Assembly: GCA_003049465.1 (NCBI GenBank)
Contig: PYSS01000120.1
Location: forward strand, 1 to 64,000
Direction of reading: 5' to 3'
Source: Magnaporthiopsis rhizophila
Lineage: Eukaryota > Ascomycota > Sordariomycetes > Magnaporthales > Magnaporthaceae
DNA length: 64,000 nucleotides
Both the position numbers and the translations under genes were made by a program. The notes below the pieces were generated by a model. The model was not told where the DNA came from. It worked only from the letters and a program-made list of their open reading frames with translations, and did no database searches. Shown here piece by piece: positions 44,661 through 56,069 of this stretch. Each line of letters starts with the position of its first letter. The first letter of the stretch is position 1.

Positions 44661-46284
44661 TCACAGCATCATATTAACAACCACAGCCATGACGACAGTC
44701 AACACCCACGGCAACAGCGGCGCAGCGGTGGCAGCGCTGTTGGCAGGCTTGGTGACCATGACGCCCTGTCCCGAGTCGGTCGGGGTGCCGGACTGACGCT
44801 CGAGTACGTAGATCTCACCCGTCGAGTCGGCTGCGACCCAAAGACGGCCCTTCGAGTCCCAGTTCATGCCCACAGGCCTCATGCACGTGTCTGGGCAGGT
44901 GTGACCCTGGCCCATGAGATCGTTTGAGATGATTGGCTTGAGGTTCGTGACACTCGTCCTCTCGGCAATGGGATCGCCACGGTCCTTGTCGAAATCGACC
45001 GTGGCAACGAGGTAGCCGACGGGATTGCTCTTGTTTGCTTTCCATTTGCGTCAGATAACGGGGGTTAGCAGGCAAGAAACCTTTTGGTGAATGGAAAAGA
45101 AGCTACGAGGCTGCCATCCTGTGTGAGCAATGCATCAAAGAAAAGGGACATACAAGAACCGCGAAAGCTCACGAAGGCGGTGCTGCCGTCCTGGTTGAAC
45201 TTGATATCCATGGGCGCGTAGTGGGCCGGAAAGGTGAGCCGCGGCGCCGTGTAGTTTGCGGCGCAGGCCGCGTCGCTGCTGGAGCCGTCCGTGTTTGCGC
45301 CGAACTGGTCGCCGACCTTGAGGCTCCCGCCGTTGGGGATGGTGGTGGCGTTGCGGACGGCAAAGCAAACAGGGTATCCGTAGTTGCCGCCCTGGTTCTC
45401 GGTTGAGCCGTTGAGGTAACCATGAAAGTTGAGCTCGTCACCCGGGTTCCAGAAGGAGACGTCGACGCCCTGGCGCACGACGCCGTCGGCCGTGTTTTCC
45501 ACGCCGTAGATGCCGCCCGTGGCGGGGTGCTCGGCCACGCCGACGCTGTTGCGCAGCCCCCAGCCGAGCCGGCGGCCGTCCGAGGCAAAGTTCATGGGCC
45601 CCGAGCCCGGGCCCAGGCGGGTCATGTCGAAGGCCCGGATCTGCGAGACGCCCGAGTTGATATCGAGCGCCGCAGGGTCGAGCTCGCTGGAGCTGCCGCG
45701 CGCCACGATGAGCTGGCCGCTGACCCTGCGCGACATGAGCAGTGTACGTGTCGTCTGCGCGTTGTTGCGCATGTTGATCACCACCTCCTGCGGCTCGCCC
45801 GTCACCCGGCCCCAGCTGGGCTCGTACGGCCACCGGAAGACGGACTGCACCGTCGAGGCGTACAGCGTACGCCCGTCGGCCGAGAGGGCCATGCCGTGGT
45901 TGAGCTGGCGAGAGCGGGGCCGTCGTTAATATGCTGACGATATATGCAGTTCTTCGTATTTCCTTCGTGGGTGGAGCGAAAACCTACTGCTGTGTTGTTG
46001 ATGACCACGGTGCTCTGGTCCACTTCGAGGCAGGTGCCGCCGTTATCCTTGAAAGTGAGCCGGAACACTCCCCTCCCGGCGTCGAGGACGAGTAGGCCAC
46101 CGGCGCTGTCGAACTTGAGGGTTCGAGGCTTCTGCATGCCCGAGGCCACGATCTGCGCCTGCCATCCTGCCGCAACGACAGGCGGCTTGTAGGCGGGAGC
46201 CAGCACGTTACGGCACGACGTCTGGGCAACGGCCAGTGTCGAGTACACGGCCGCCATGGCCAACATGGCATGAAGGCCTTTCAT
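44661..46284 (-). CDS. GPI-anchored PQQ-type sugar dehydrogenase-like protein
   Basis: Three exons on the minus strand, 46284-45988, 45904-45154, 45037-44661, giving 474 aa. Junctions: VINNTA-LNHGMALSADG and SFRGS-SNKSNPVGYLVATVDF. Order: signal peptide, a six-bladed propeller of the sorbosone/glucose dehydrogenase type (GMQKPRTLKFDSAGGLLVLD, RRLGWGLRNSVGVAEHP, GDELNFHGYL, GGNYGYPVCF, YAPMDIKFNQDGSTAFVSF, MRPVGMNWDSKGRLWVA), then a Ser/Thr/Ala linker and a hydrophobic C-terminus typical of a GPI signal. Such proteins oxidise sugars with pyrroloquinoline quinone; fungal members are classed as AA12. PQQ binding is inferred. The last intron acceptor (GGAAAG) is the least certain point. Confidence 0.82.
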
Positions 46285-48173
46285 CTTGACGGGGCGGTGC
46301 TCACTTCCTTTCCCTCACTGTCTATCAGGAACGAGGAAACATGCGGATGATCCCCCGATGAAATGTAGGAGCTTCCAATACGGGTAGTGCTGCGGGACTG
46401 TTCTCCGAGTGACCTCCGAGTCGCCTCCTGGCCACCATCCTACAATGAAAAGGTGGCTAATTGTTGGCCGTTTGGAGAAAGCAATGCAGCCAAATAACTG
46501 AGGCTTAATTCTGGGAAAATTGACAGGAACAGATAGGAACGGAGAAGTCACTGCAGGGTTCACCTGCCCTATGCAGGAGCAGTATGTACTCGACTGCCAA
46601 AACGCCCATACCGATCCAGACAGGACCTTCAAAATCGCCTACCTATCTGCATACCCAGTCCCCCCGATCTTGTGCAGGACAGCTCGCTTGGGCGTGCTTG
46701 GCATGCATGGCAGCACAGTTATATCACAGGCGAGCACCCAGCATGCGAGTGCAGTGGCGTGGAGGGCTAGCCGATGGTGGGAAGGCCAATGCAGGACAGT
46801 GGAGCAGCACACCCAGTCTGCGAAGGGGACTGCACTGGACCATTGGGACGCACCAGGCGCGCAGAAGGCGTCGACGGAATGTCCGCCGACGAGGGGCGCA
46901 CAGGAGTCACCAGAGCCCGACCACCAGAGAGCACGTTCAGCGCTTGCGAGTGCGCCAGGTAGGTGTTTTCGCCGCGAATCTGTGCCGAGCCCGCACTTTC
47001 ACGGGCCGATATACGCTTCTCGATTCTCTCCCGGCCATCTTTGTTCTCGGTATTGGGATTCACCGCGTACCCCGCATCTCAGCCGAGGCCGACCCCTCAA
47101 CTCCCTCTCAGCGACCCAGGCCGGAGGCCAATGAAATGCTGTCGCTCTAGGTGGTGCCGCGCTGACATAGCATGGCCTGATGGAGGGGCCGGCAAGTTCG
47201 AAAAATGGTCTTTTGGATCATCAAGTGGGAGGCAAAAACCAGGTTGAGAACCCACGGTTGAAATTTACTCGTTCGGGTGACATGCCACTTTCGGTATCCC
47301 GAGCATCCTCCCCTGTTGGTTACATTTTTGCCTCTTCGCTCGCGCCGCGGACTCTACGAGTAGTTTAACAGAAGTGTGGGGGCTTCCTCAGCTTTAGAAG
47401 ATATGCAAGTCGATCGAGAGGAAACACTACCAAAAGCTAGACAGACAACCCGATCAAGGTTGATTCGATGCCCTCGAGCGAAACCCCGCTTCTAGCGCCA
47501 GGTTGCCATGATGCGTCTACTTAATCTTTGGACCCAGGGCGGGATGGCACCGCAAGCCGAGCCAGATATGCTCCCTTCGGGGGCGAGACGAAACCGTATG
47601 CAGGTTGATACCACGCCATGCGCCTACCCCCGGGAGACCCATATGACCGAGATGCTGCTGCCGCCCACCCTTCGCCGGGGTGAGTGCGCTCTTTTACCGC
47701 ATAGGCCGTCCTGACCCAACCCACTCCGTGCCCCCGTGCGTCAGTAGCTCGGTGCAGACCCCATCCGACTGCAACTTGGTAGCGTGGGACTGGGATATCT
47801 GCCCGCTTCCGAGATACCAGTATGGCGATAAGACGGCACACCAGCCAAGCCAGTACTCCACATCTTCCCTCTCGGCCTTTAACGTGATTATACTTGTCTT
47901 GGAGTAACGGGTTCCTCGCCGCCAACCACCCCCTCATCCATCGCATGGCGGGCCTGCCTTTACCAACCAGGAAGCTGGGCCCTTGCGTTAGCCAAATACA
48001 TCTACCCATCTTTATTTCTTACACCACGCTCCCTGCGAAGCCTTTTCCTTTGCCAGGCGGAGTTCTCGGTGGTGTCATCGGAGGCGCCTCAAGTGTAATA
48101 GAACTAGGATGCTTTTCTGGTTCTACCCAACAGTCGACTGTTTATCCTCCGACTCATTCCAACCATCGCAGCT
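46285..48173. other. Divergent intergenic region, no gene recognised
   Basis: There are 1.9 kb between the sugar dehydrogenase-like gene and the next plus-strand gene. Several open frames of 100-200 codons exist (for example 46520-47134 plus, 47521-48009 minus) but none has a motif, domain or splice support. Confidence 0.5.
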
Positions 48174-49356
48174 ATGGTCCAGCTACCCCCAACGACCGCG
48201 GCCGCGCTCCTGTGCGCCCTCCCGGACATGGTTGCGGCAGTCGCCCTGTCCGTCCGGCAGCAGACCGCATCGCCGCTGCCGCCCCCGTGGATCACCGTCG
48301 ACGCGGCCGGGTCGGCGCGGACAATCTCCCCCATCCTGACCGTCACCGGTGGGACCACGTCCACCGTCTCGCCACCTCCGGACGAGCTGACCCGGGTCCA
48401 GACGTGGAGGATGTCGACCCACGGCGTCGCCTTCACCACGGCGACCCGCGCCCCCATCGCAACCGCCACGCCGTCGTCGGGCTCCGGCGGCGGCGGTGGC
48501 GTCATGCTAAAGTGCCAGCACTACGTCGGCCCCGACGCTCCTTTCTGTCTCCCGTACAGGGGCAGCCTGCTTAATCCAGGCACCACCTACTACTGTACGC
48601 CGCCCCGTTTTGCCAGGGACCTTGAAAAATCTACCCTGTGCCGCTCAGGCCCGCTAACAACCCAACCTTCTTTCTTCGCCCAAACAAGTCACATGGGACA
48701 TCGACTTCTTCGGCTCCGATCCGAAACAGGACATCGAGGTGCAAGTCAACTACAACGGCGGACACGGCTTCGTGTCCCAAAAGATGCCCGCCGACGTCGG
48801 CTACTACGCCTGGACAGTGCCGGCCGACCTCCTCAACGACCGGGCCGCCATGAACGTGACCTGGAGCCTCAACTTCCGGGACCCGGACGGCTCGAACTCG
48901 ACCATCCACGACGAGGGGCCGACCGTCACCGTCACCAGGGACCAGATGCTCATCGACGACGGCCTGGCCAAGGGCGGCGGCACCAGTCTGCTCGGCGTCT
49001 ACATCGCCGTCCCCGTCGTCATTGCCCTGCTCGTCCTCGGCCTTGGCGGGTTCTGCCTGTGGAGCTGGCGCCGGAGAGGCGTCGTGCCCGGCGCCGCCGC
49101 CATGGGAGCCCTCAAGCGTCGGTCCGGCGGCTACGGCGAGCGGCGCAGCAGATCCGAGCGGGCCGCCGGGCAGCAGCACCAGCCCACGCAGGATCCCACC
49201 TCCCCGCGCCCTGCAGGCCCCGGCGGCCAGCTGCCAGATGACAAGTTCCCCGGCATCCAGCTCACCGATCGTGACAGCTGGTCGCCCATCTCGCCGTCAG
49301 GTGGGCGCAATGTGTTCCAGGAGGAAATTAGGAGGCAGGAGACGGGCCGTCAATGA
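48174..49356 (+). CDS. Single-pass membrane protein, unknown family
   Basis: Two exons, 48174-48594 and 48689-49356, giving 362 aa; the phase-1 junction gives GTTYY-FTWDIDFFG. Order: N-terminal signal-like segment, a Thr/Ser/Pro-rich extracellular region, a beta-rich domain (WDIDFFGSDPKQDIEVQVNY, NVTWSLNFRDPDG), one membrane helix (LGVYIAVPVVIALLVLGLGGF), a basic stop-transfer (WSWRRRG) and a polar cytoplasmic tail. Potential N-glycosylation sites (NVT, NST) lie outside. The layout recalls fungal wall sensors or plasma-membrane glycoproteins with a post-synaptic-like ectodomain, but no named family is recognised. It is convergent with ADA2. Confidence 0.8.
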
Positions 49357-49671
49357 TGATTCTGGTTCAGTAAAACTGTCGGGTTGCTAGAGTAACATTG
49401 CTATAAACGGCTCGGGCGACGGGCCCTGGATTTGGAATTCAAGGGTGCAGAGAACGTCAGCATACCAGCTCTCATGAGGCAAAGAACGTGATGAGGAGCG
49501 GCATTCATGATGACTACGAGGTTCGCCCGTTCTAGCGCTGCTCATCATTAGAGTGTGACCATTGTGTAAGAGAAAAAAGACATCATTCTGGACCGCTCGA
49601 GGCCCTAGGGGTCCTAGTCACAAACGCTAAACTGATTTCGCCCAAAGAAAGAAGAAGCACCCGCATCCCAG
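49357..49671. other. Convergent 3' gap before ADA2
   Basis: Short region between two 3' ends; nothing is recognised beyond UTR sequence. Confidence 0.6.
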
Positions 49672-51598
49672 TTACGCCTTGCCAACCCATCCCGCATTGA
49701 CAAAAAATTCAAAAATGCGACCGCCCTTTTGGCTGTCGAGGCGGCAGATCTCGCGCGCCTGCTTCTTCTTGAGCGTGCCGTTGCCCTTGAGCGCTTCCTT
49801 GAGAAGCTGCTCCTTGATCATCAGATAGGGCTTCGGCTGGATGCGGATCACCTCGCACAGCTTGACCTCTTCAGGGGTCAGGAGCTGCAAATCCGGCGTC
49901 GCGTCCAGCGTGAACTGGAGCGGGGTCACGCCGACAATAGGCTGTGGCACAAACGGCTCCTTCTTGATACCTCCGGAGCCGTTGACGACGATGACGCTGT
50001 TGCCATCGCCATCGAGGAACCCGTTCGGCCCCTCGGTCTTGACGACGAGGTCGTCGTTCCCGGCCATGCTCTCCGCCCCGGCCGCTGCCGCCGCAGCCGC
50101 CGCCGCAGCCGCCGTCTCGCTTGCCAGCGCGTTTCCATTGCTCCTGCCGCTCGGGCCAGCGAGTCTGAAGGGAAGCTCGGGAGTGACAAGAACTGCGGCG
50201 CCGCTTGGCGGGTCTGGCGCTTGCTGCTGCTTGTTCCGCTGGTTGCTCGCCAACCGCTCGCGGTCCATAGAACCGAGCGGGATGGACTTTTGGATGCGCT
50301 GCGCCTTTTCCTGCTCGTACTTTTCGCCACTTCGCAGATCACCGATGCCAAGGTGGCGCCACTCTTGCAGCTGCACGATGGCCTGGCGCAGGTTGAGCTC
50401 ATCTACAAGACCCTGGGAGAAGGCCTCGAAGTCGTCGTGGTTCATCATGCGCGCAAACGGCTTTGCGCGATTCAACAGGTCGCGCTCCTCTTTCGACCTC
50501 TTCTTCTCCAGCTTGCTGTTCTCCCTATAATCCAGCAGGTTGTGTTCAAATATGACTTTCTTGCGCTCGACGCGCTGGGTCAGTCGGCAGTTGTACACCT
50601 CCATCACGGTGAGCTTGAGCTCCATTTCGGGCTCAAGCTCGCCAGTGCGTGGATTGATGCCGTCGCCAGGTTCGAACTGCATCAGCTGGACGGCTTCCTC
50701 GGCCTCGTTTGCATGCTCCGTCTCGAACTCGAGTCGCCCAGGCATGTATCCTTGGATCTCGTGGCATGAGGGGACGGAGGCGGTCGGCTTCGTCTTGGGT
50801 TGCAGTGCCGGTGCGTTCTTGGCGGCATCGCGCCTGTCCTCTATCCTCTGCTTCTTGCGAGCCTGGAACTCCTCCCGAGTGACCTCGTTGGCGAGCTCAT
50901 TGTCGTGGGGGCTGCATCGCTTCGGCAGTGGGAAACACGGCGAGTTTACATAGGCGTCGATGTAGTGGTCGCGGACCTCATCTTTATACCTGTATCCGCC
51001 AATATGATCTGCAATGTCGGCCCAGGAGCCCAGACCGTACGTCTCTGCGCCCTCCAGCAGCAGCAGCTCTTCGTCGGCGCCCCATTCTGGATCGAAGATG
51101 GGAAACGAATTTTGTTCTATAACTCGGTAGGGGTGTGTTGCCGGCTGATGGTTCCCGCTCGACTCTCCGTCGGCAAAGCACTTGACGCAAAGGTCGTAGT
51201 CGTTGCAAGCACTATGGGCACATCGTATCCGAACCTATTGGTGACAGTGTCAGCATCAGGGGAGTACTAAGTAGGCATGAGGCATGGAGCCGTTATATCC
51301 AAACTATGTGCTGATGTATTTTGTTGCCCTTTGCAAAAGCGACGAAGCTGCTGTGGTGTCCCAAGGACGGGTGTGTCGCGGAGGCGGAAGGCGCGATGCG
51401 ATGTGGTACAGTGTGGGGTGGGCAGGGATGTGGACCGCCAACTAGGCCGGCAGACAGCGGCATCCATGATATCGCAGCGGGAGTCCGCAGCAAAGGCTCA
51501 CTCACGGTAGAGGTGATATCGACCGAGCACTTGTCGCAGTGGTATTTGACGCCGCCCTCGGCTCCTCTGGCAGCCGTCTTCTTCCTGATCACACCCAT
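49672..51598 (-). CDS. ADA2: SAGA/ADA transcriptional adaptor Ada2
   Basis: Two exons on the minus strand, 51598-51506 and 51234-49672, giving 551 aa; the 271 bp intron is long for this locus and joins DITST to VRIRCAH. Order: ZZ zinc finger (CDKCSVDITST, CAHSACNDYDLCVKC, HQPATHPYRVIE), SANT domain (WGADEELLLLEGAETYGLGSW, DIADHIGG, KDEVRDHYID), a central helical region (NRAKPFARMMNHDDFEAFSQGL), an Ala-rich/Ser linker, and a C-terminal SWIRM domain (LLTPEEVKLCEVIRIQPKPYL, KKKQAREICRLD). Ada2 activates the Gcn5 acetyltransferase within SAGA and ADA complexes. It is divergent from GAL7. Confidence 0.95.
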
Positions 51599-52404
51599 CG
51601 CGTACCGGGGGCTGAAAGCTAGGCACGTTGCGCAACCGCCGCGGGTAGTCGAGTTTCAGTGGGGGTACCTGCGTTGTTCGGTGCAGCGGCCTCGACACAT
51701 CAGCGACTAATTTCGCATAGAAATGCCTGGCCCAGAGAGTCTGTTCTGCAGCGACGATGAAGATTGGTTTGCGATGATGGATGATGTTGTTTTGTTGCGA
51801 ATACTGATGGAACTGTCAAGGACCGTTGGGCGCTGTTTGACGCTGTTCGGCGCTGTTCGCAGCATCGCATCGGCTGGAGCAGTCGTGCTCCACCACGAAA
51901 ATCTGGGCACATGCGCCACATTGTGGCTTGAATAAGCTACACGCAGAGCACCCGTCTCACGTGATCGAGGCGATCCTTAATGAGCTGCTTCCCCCAGCAC
52001 ATTCCAGTACCTGTTTATTAAATCGAGGTATCATGGAAAAATACCTTTTAAATCCCAGATAGCAGCCCAGAAGCAGCTCCAAGCAGCCGGTATACCTAGG
52101 TTCCGAAAAATCCTTCGGGTTTCTCTTTTACTCACAGGAACCTCCAATGTTTACGCAAAGACGGAATGCTTCTCCATCCATATCAAAGGTGGGGGAGTTG
52201 GAGCAAACACCCCGCATTGCTATGTCAGTGATGCGCTCCAATGGCGCGTGAAAGCGCAAACACGAGCATCTCCATCCCTACCGAGGTGTAACGTAAAACT
52301 CCATTTCTGACGCACAAAAAGTAGAAGTGCTTTTTTTGCCTTCATTGTATTCTACCCGTATCCCTTGGCTCGAGCATCTGTGCTCTCACTCGGCCGTATA
52401 AGCC
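51599..52404. other. Divergent promoter of ADA2 and GAL7
   Basis: 0.8 kb shared upstream region. It contains a perfect-period 10 bp tandem repeat at 51831-51860. A 70-codon frame at about 51723-51935 has no recognisable motif. Confidence 0.55.
51831..51860 (+). repeat. Three-copy 10 bp tandem repeat
   Basis: CGCTGTTTGA, CGCTGTTCGG and CGCTGTTCGC follow each other without spacing in the ADA2/GAL7 promoter gap. The helical-turn spacing could place identical factor sites on one face of the DNA, but the repeat may be chance. Confidence 0.6.
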
Positions 52405-53768
52405 ATGCCTGACAAAATCCTGGACGACATCTCGCACCGGAGATACAACCCCTTGACCGGCGCATGGCTTCTCGTCTCGCCCCATAGGACCAAGCGTCCG
52501 TGGCAGGGTCAGCAGGAGGCACCGTCCAAGAACCAGCTGCCCAACTATGACCCCCAATGCTACTTGTGCCCGCGGAACAAACGTGCTCAGGGCGACGAGA
52601 ATCCGGACTACAAAAACACTTTGGTTTTCGTGAATGACTACAGCGCCGTCAAGGAGGAGCAGGCCGAGTACAAGCCCGAGGCAAAGAGTGGCGGTAAGTC
52701 GCAGACGGACCCGCATCTACACCTTGTCTTGAATATAGTCAAAGTTATAGTAGAAGCCTCTGAACGTCTCTAACCGTCACCCCTTTTTTTCTGATATGTA
52801 CAGATCCCGAATCCCTGCTGCTGCGCGCCGAGGCGACCACCGGCAGATGCTATGTCCTCACATTCTCAGCCAAGCACGACGTCACTCTGGCCGACATGAC
52901 ACCCCAGGAGATCCTCCCCGTGGTCAACGTGTGGACGGACATCTACGCCTCCCATGTGTCACCCTCGAGCCCGTTAGCCACCGCCGCCGCCGCCGTGCGC
53001 GAGAGACTGGCCGTGTCGGCCGAGAACAAGGTCAGGGCCCCTCCCCATCAGCTCCGGTACATGACCATCTTCGAGAACAAGGGCGCGGCCATGGGCTGCT
53101 CGAATCCGCACCCGCACTGTCAGGTCTGGACGACATCGAGTATGCCCGAGGAGCCGGGCAAGGAGCTGGCGCAGATGTCAAAGTACAGGAGCGAGCAGGG
53201 TGGACGCCACATCCTGGGAGACTATGTCAAGCTGGAGCTTGAGAAGCAGGAGCGCGTGCTCTGGCAGAACGACGGCTTCCTTGTCGTTTGTCCCTGGTGG
53301 GCCCTCTGGCCGTTCGAGGTGCTCGTGATTGCCAAGCGCCACGTCCGCGCCCTTGTCGACCTTACCGACGACGAGAGACTACAGTTCGCCGAGGCCATCC
53401 AGGAGGTCACTCGCCGCTACGACAATCTTTTTGAGACAAACTTCCCGTATAGTACGTTTGCAGTGTTGTGACAACTGTTGCCGTTTTACTCCCGTCTTTC
53501 GGCATTGTTGCTGCTGTTCACAAGTACTAACATCTCCCTCTCCCAAGGCTCTGGGCTCCACCAGGCACCCCTTGACTGCAGCGAGGACGAGGCCGAGAGC
53601 AGCTGGTTCCACATGCACTTCTATCCGCCCTTGCTCCGTTCCGCGACCGTCAAGAAGTTCCTTGTTGGATACGAGCTTATGGCCGAGCCACAACGTGATA
53701 TAACCCCAGAGCAGGCAACGGCCCGTCTGAAGGCCTGTGGTGGCGACTTGTACCGGAAGTCCCTCTGA
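52405..53768 (+). CDS. GAL7: Galactose-1-phosphate uridylyltransferase
   Basis: Three exons, 52405-52693, 52804-53451, 53548-53768, giving 385 aa; junctions give AKSG-DPESLLLRAE and NFPYS-SGLHQAP. Family motifs: RRYNPLTGAWLLVSPHR, CYLCPRN (zinc ligands), FENKGAAMGCSNPHPHCQVW with the nucleophilic histidine pair H199-P200-H201, and SSWFHMHFYPPLLRS. It exchanges UMP between UDP-glucose and galactose-1-phosphate in the Leloir pathway, cytosolic. Length fits the eukaryotic enzyme. It is convergent with ERG28 with only about 120 bp between stops. Confidence 0.95.
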
Positions 53769-53889
53769 ATTATACAGGTCTACCGTTTTCCCCGACGTAT
53801 TATCTGCATCAAGAGCCCTGAACAGAGCTATGAACCATGCCTTGTACAGCGCCACATCCTCATTCTACTTGTTCCATCATCTAGCGCCA

Positions 53890-54543
53890 CTACCGGGCCC
53901 AAGGCAGGACAACAGGCCCAATGTAGTGCGCATACTGCAGCGCCATCCAGATCGAGCCGGTGGATCCAGCCATGACGGGGAAAATCAGGGGTCCACTCGG
54001 GGGACAGGTCTTGAAGATAAACAGCTCGGAGAGATAGTGTGAGGCGGCGACGATGTGGGTCAGGAGCGACAACTGGTAGAGGGCCGGGTTCGAGACGTCG
54101 TAGGCCGAGTATAGGCGGATGACGCCAGTGATGAAGGTCCAGGCGGCAAAGAGGCGAGCCGCGAGGGGCGTCATTTGGTCGTTGGCCTTCTCAACATCTT
54201 TGCCGGTGCTTGAGGCGGGCACTAGTTTGTGGACGCTGTCTTCCGGGTTCGACCGCGTAGTAGCGACCGCGGCCCGCCCTTTGGTCAGGGCCGGGTTCGG
54301 CACGAACTGCCCCTTGTAGATGCGCCGCGTGTAGTGCAGGGTCGCGAAGTTCTGCGCTGCATTGCCAATCGCGGCGACAGAGACCTAAAGTGTTGGAGAC
54401 AAGCGACAACGTCAGACAAATGATGTTGGACCATGGAGAGATTCCCTGCAAAAGAACTGCCCAACGATCAAGCCTCGTACCACAAGGAGATAGAGGGGCA
54501 AATAGCCTTTATCTAAGGCGGGCAGGTAGTCTGTGATGGCCAT
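53890..54543 (-). CDS. ERG28: Ergosterol biosynthesis scaffold Erg28
   Basis: Two exons on the minus strand, 54543-54481 and 54384-53890, giving 185 aa; the phase-0 intron joins YLLV to VSVAAIGN. It has four hydrophobic helices: LPLYLLVVSVAAIGNA, LFAAWTFITGVIRLYSAY, YQLSLLTHIVAASHYLSE and FPVMAGSTGSIWMALQYA. The motifs AWTFITGVIRLY and SELFIFKTC match yeast Erg28. Erg28 is an ER membrane scaffold that holds the C-4 demethylation enzymes (Erg25, Erg26, Erg27) together. A polar insertion near residues 60-85 is longer than in yeast. It is divergent from IFA38, another ER lipid gene. Confidence 0.93.
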
Positions 54544-54987
54544 GACTGCTTGAGCGTTCGACGGTTGCCGTCAGACTTTGGACCAGATGAGAGTTTTCCG
54601 GCAGCAGAGCCCGTGGGAAAGTTGTGCGAGAATCAATAATTGAACCAAAAGCTCCAAAGCTCGGCCAACTGTTGCGAGCTCAACAAAAATCCATGGCGCG
54701 CCACGCTGCTCCAGTAAGACCCTGGATTCTGGCGTTTCCGCTTCTGATTGGTCAATGGACGGAACATAGTCAGCGGACTAATGCACCGCCAAAAAAAAAA
54801 AAAAAAAAAAAAAAGTGCACTGAACGTCACAATCTAATTTTCACCGCTGGGTCGAGAAATTCGTTTGAACAGACAGAGATCCCGCTGGCTCTCTGCTTGC
54901 TGATTGTCAGAAGTCCTCCGACCGGTTGAGGTCAGGTCATTTCATAAGAACGACAGAAAAGAAGCAAAATCCCAGATACCTCCAGCC
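54544..54987. promoter_or_regulatory. Shared promoter of ERG28 and IFA38
   Basis: A 444 bp gap separates two divergent ER lipid-synthesis genes, with a 24-A run at 54791-54814 roughly in the middle. A poly(dA:dT) tract of this kind often keeps nucleosomes off shared promoters. Direct regulator sites were not identified. Confidence 0.55.
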
Positions 54988-56069
54988 ATGAACGGCCTGA
55001 CCCAGGCGCTGGGCTCTGTGCCACAGGGCGTAAAATGGGCACTGGCTGGCGTTGGCGCCCTTTACCTCGGAGGCAAGGTCCTCAGCTACCTGCACCTGGC
55101 GCTGAACCTGTTCATCCTCAGCGGGACCAACGTATGATAAACTCTGCCCAGGCCTGAACGGAGATCTGATTTACGATCGAGTGCGTGCTGACACAACGTC
55201 CACCACCGCAGCTCAGCAAGTATGGCAAGAAAGGCAGCTGGGCGGTCGTGACTGGCGCGTCTGACGGGCTCGGTAAGGAGTTCGCATCGCAGCTCGCCGC
55301 CAAGGGATTTAACATCGTGCTGGTCTCTCGCACCGAATCCAAGCTTGTGACTCTGGCCCAGGAGCTCGAAGCCAAGTTTGGCGGAAAGGGCCTGCAGACC
55401 AAGGTTTTCGCCATGGACTACTCCAAGGACCAGGATGAGGACTACGCCAGGCTGGGACAGGCGCTCGCCGGGTTGGACGTTGCAATTCTCATCAACAACG
55501 TGGGCCAGAGCCACTCGATCCCCGTGCCATTCCTGGAGACGCCGCGTGAGGAGCTGCAGGGCATCGTCACAATCAACTGCCTGGGCACTCTCAAGACAAC
55601 GCAGACGGTGGCGCCCATCATGGTGAAGCGGGGCGGCGGCCTGATCCTGACCATGGGCTCGTTTGGCGGCTGGATGCCGACGCCGTTCCTGGCCACCTAC
55701 AGCGGCAGCAAGGCGTTCCTGCAGCAGTGGTCCAGCTCGCTGGCCGAGGAGCTGCGAGCATCCAAGGTCGACGTCCACCTCGTGCTCGGCTACCTGATCG
55801 TGGGCGCTATGAGCAAGGTGCGCCGGCCGAGCCTGCTGATCCCCAACATGAAACCGTTCGTGTGGTGCGCGCTCAACAAGGTCGGCTGCGGGTCGCAGCG
55901 TATGGCCTACACGTACACGCCCTGGTGGAGCCACGCCATCTTCCAGTGGGTCGTCGAGAACACGGTCGGAACTGGCAGCAGGGTCGGCATCTGGTACAAC
56001 CTCAAGATGCACATCGATGTTCGCAACAGGGCCTTGAGGAAGGCGGCGAGGGAGGCGAAGAAGGCCTAA
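54988..56069 (+). CDS. IFA38: Very-long-chain 3-oxoacyl-CoA reductase
   Basis: Two exons, 54988-55131 and 55212-56069, giving 333 aa; the phase-0 junction joins ILSGTN to LSKYGKKGSW. An N-terminal membrane helix (WALAGVGALYLGGKVLSYL) precedes a short-chain dehydrogenase fold: nucleotide motif TGASDGLGKE, NNVGQS, catalytic Tyr/Lys pair Y211 and K215 in YSGSK. The C-terminal part has a further hydrophobic stretch and a Lys-rich tail (AAREAKKA), consistent with ER retention. It reduces 3-ketoacyl-CoA with NADPH in each cycle of very-long-chain fatty acid elongation, supplying sphingolipids. The fungal paralogue of human HSD17B12. Confidence 0.94.

Noticed and set aside
46520..47134. Plus-strand ORF of 204 codons
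   Set aside because: Composition resembles random translation, overlapping frames are equally open, and no motif is present.
47521..48009. Minus-strand ORF of 162 codons
   Set aside because: Overlaps the probable promoter of the 48174 gene, with no motif or splice signals.
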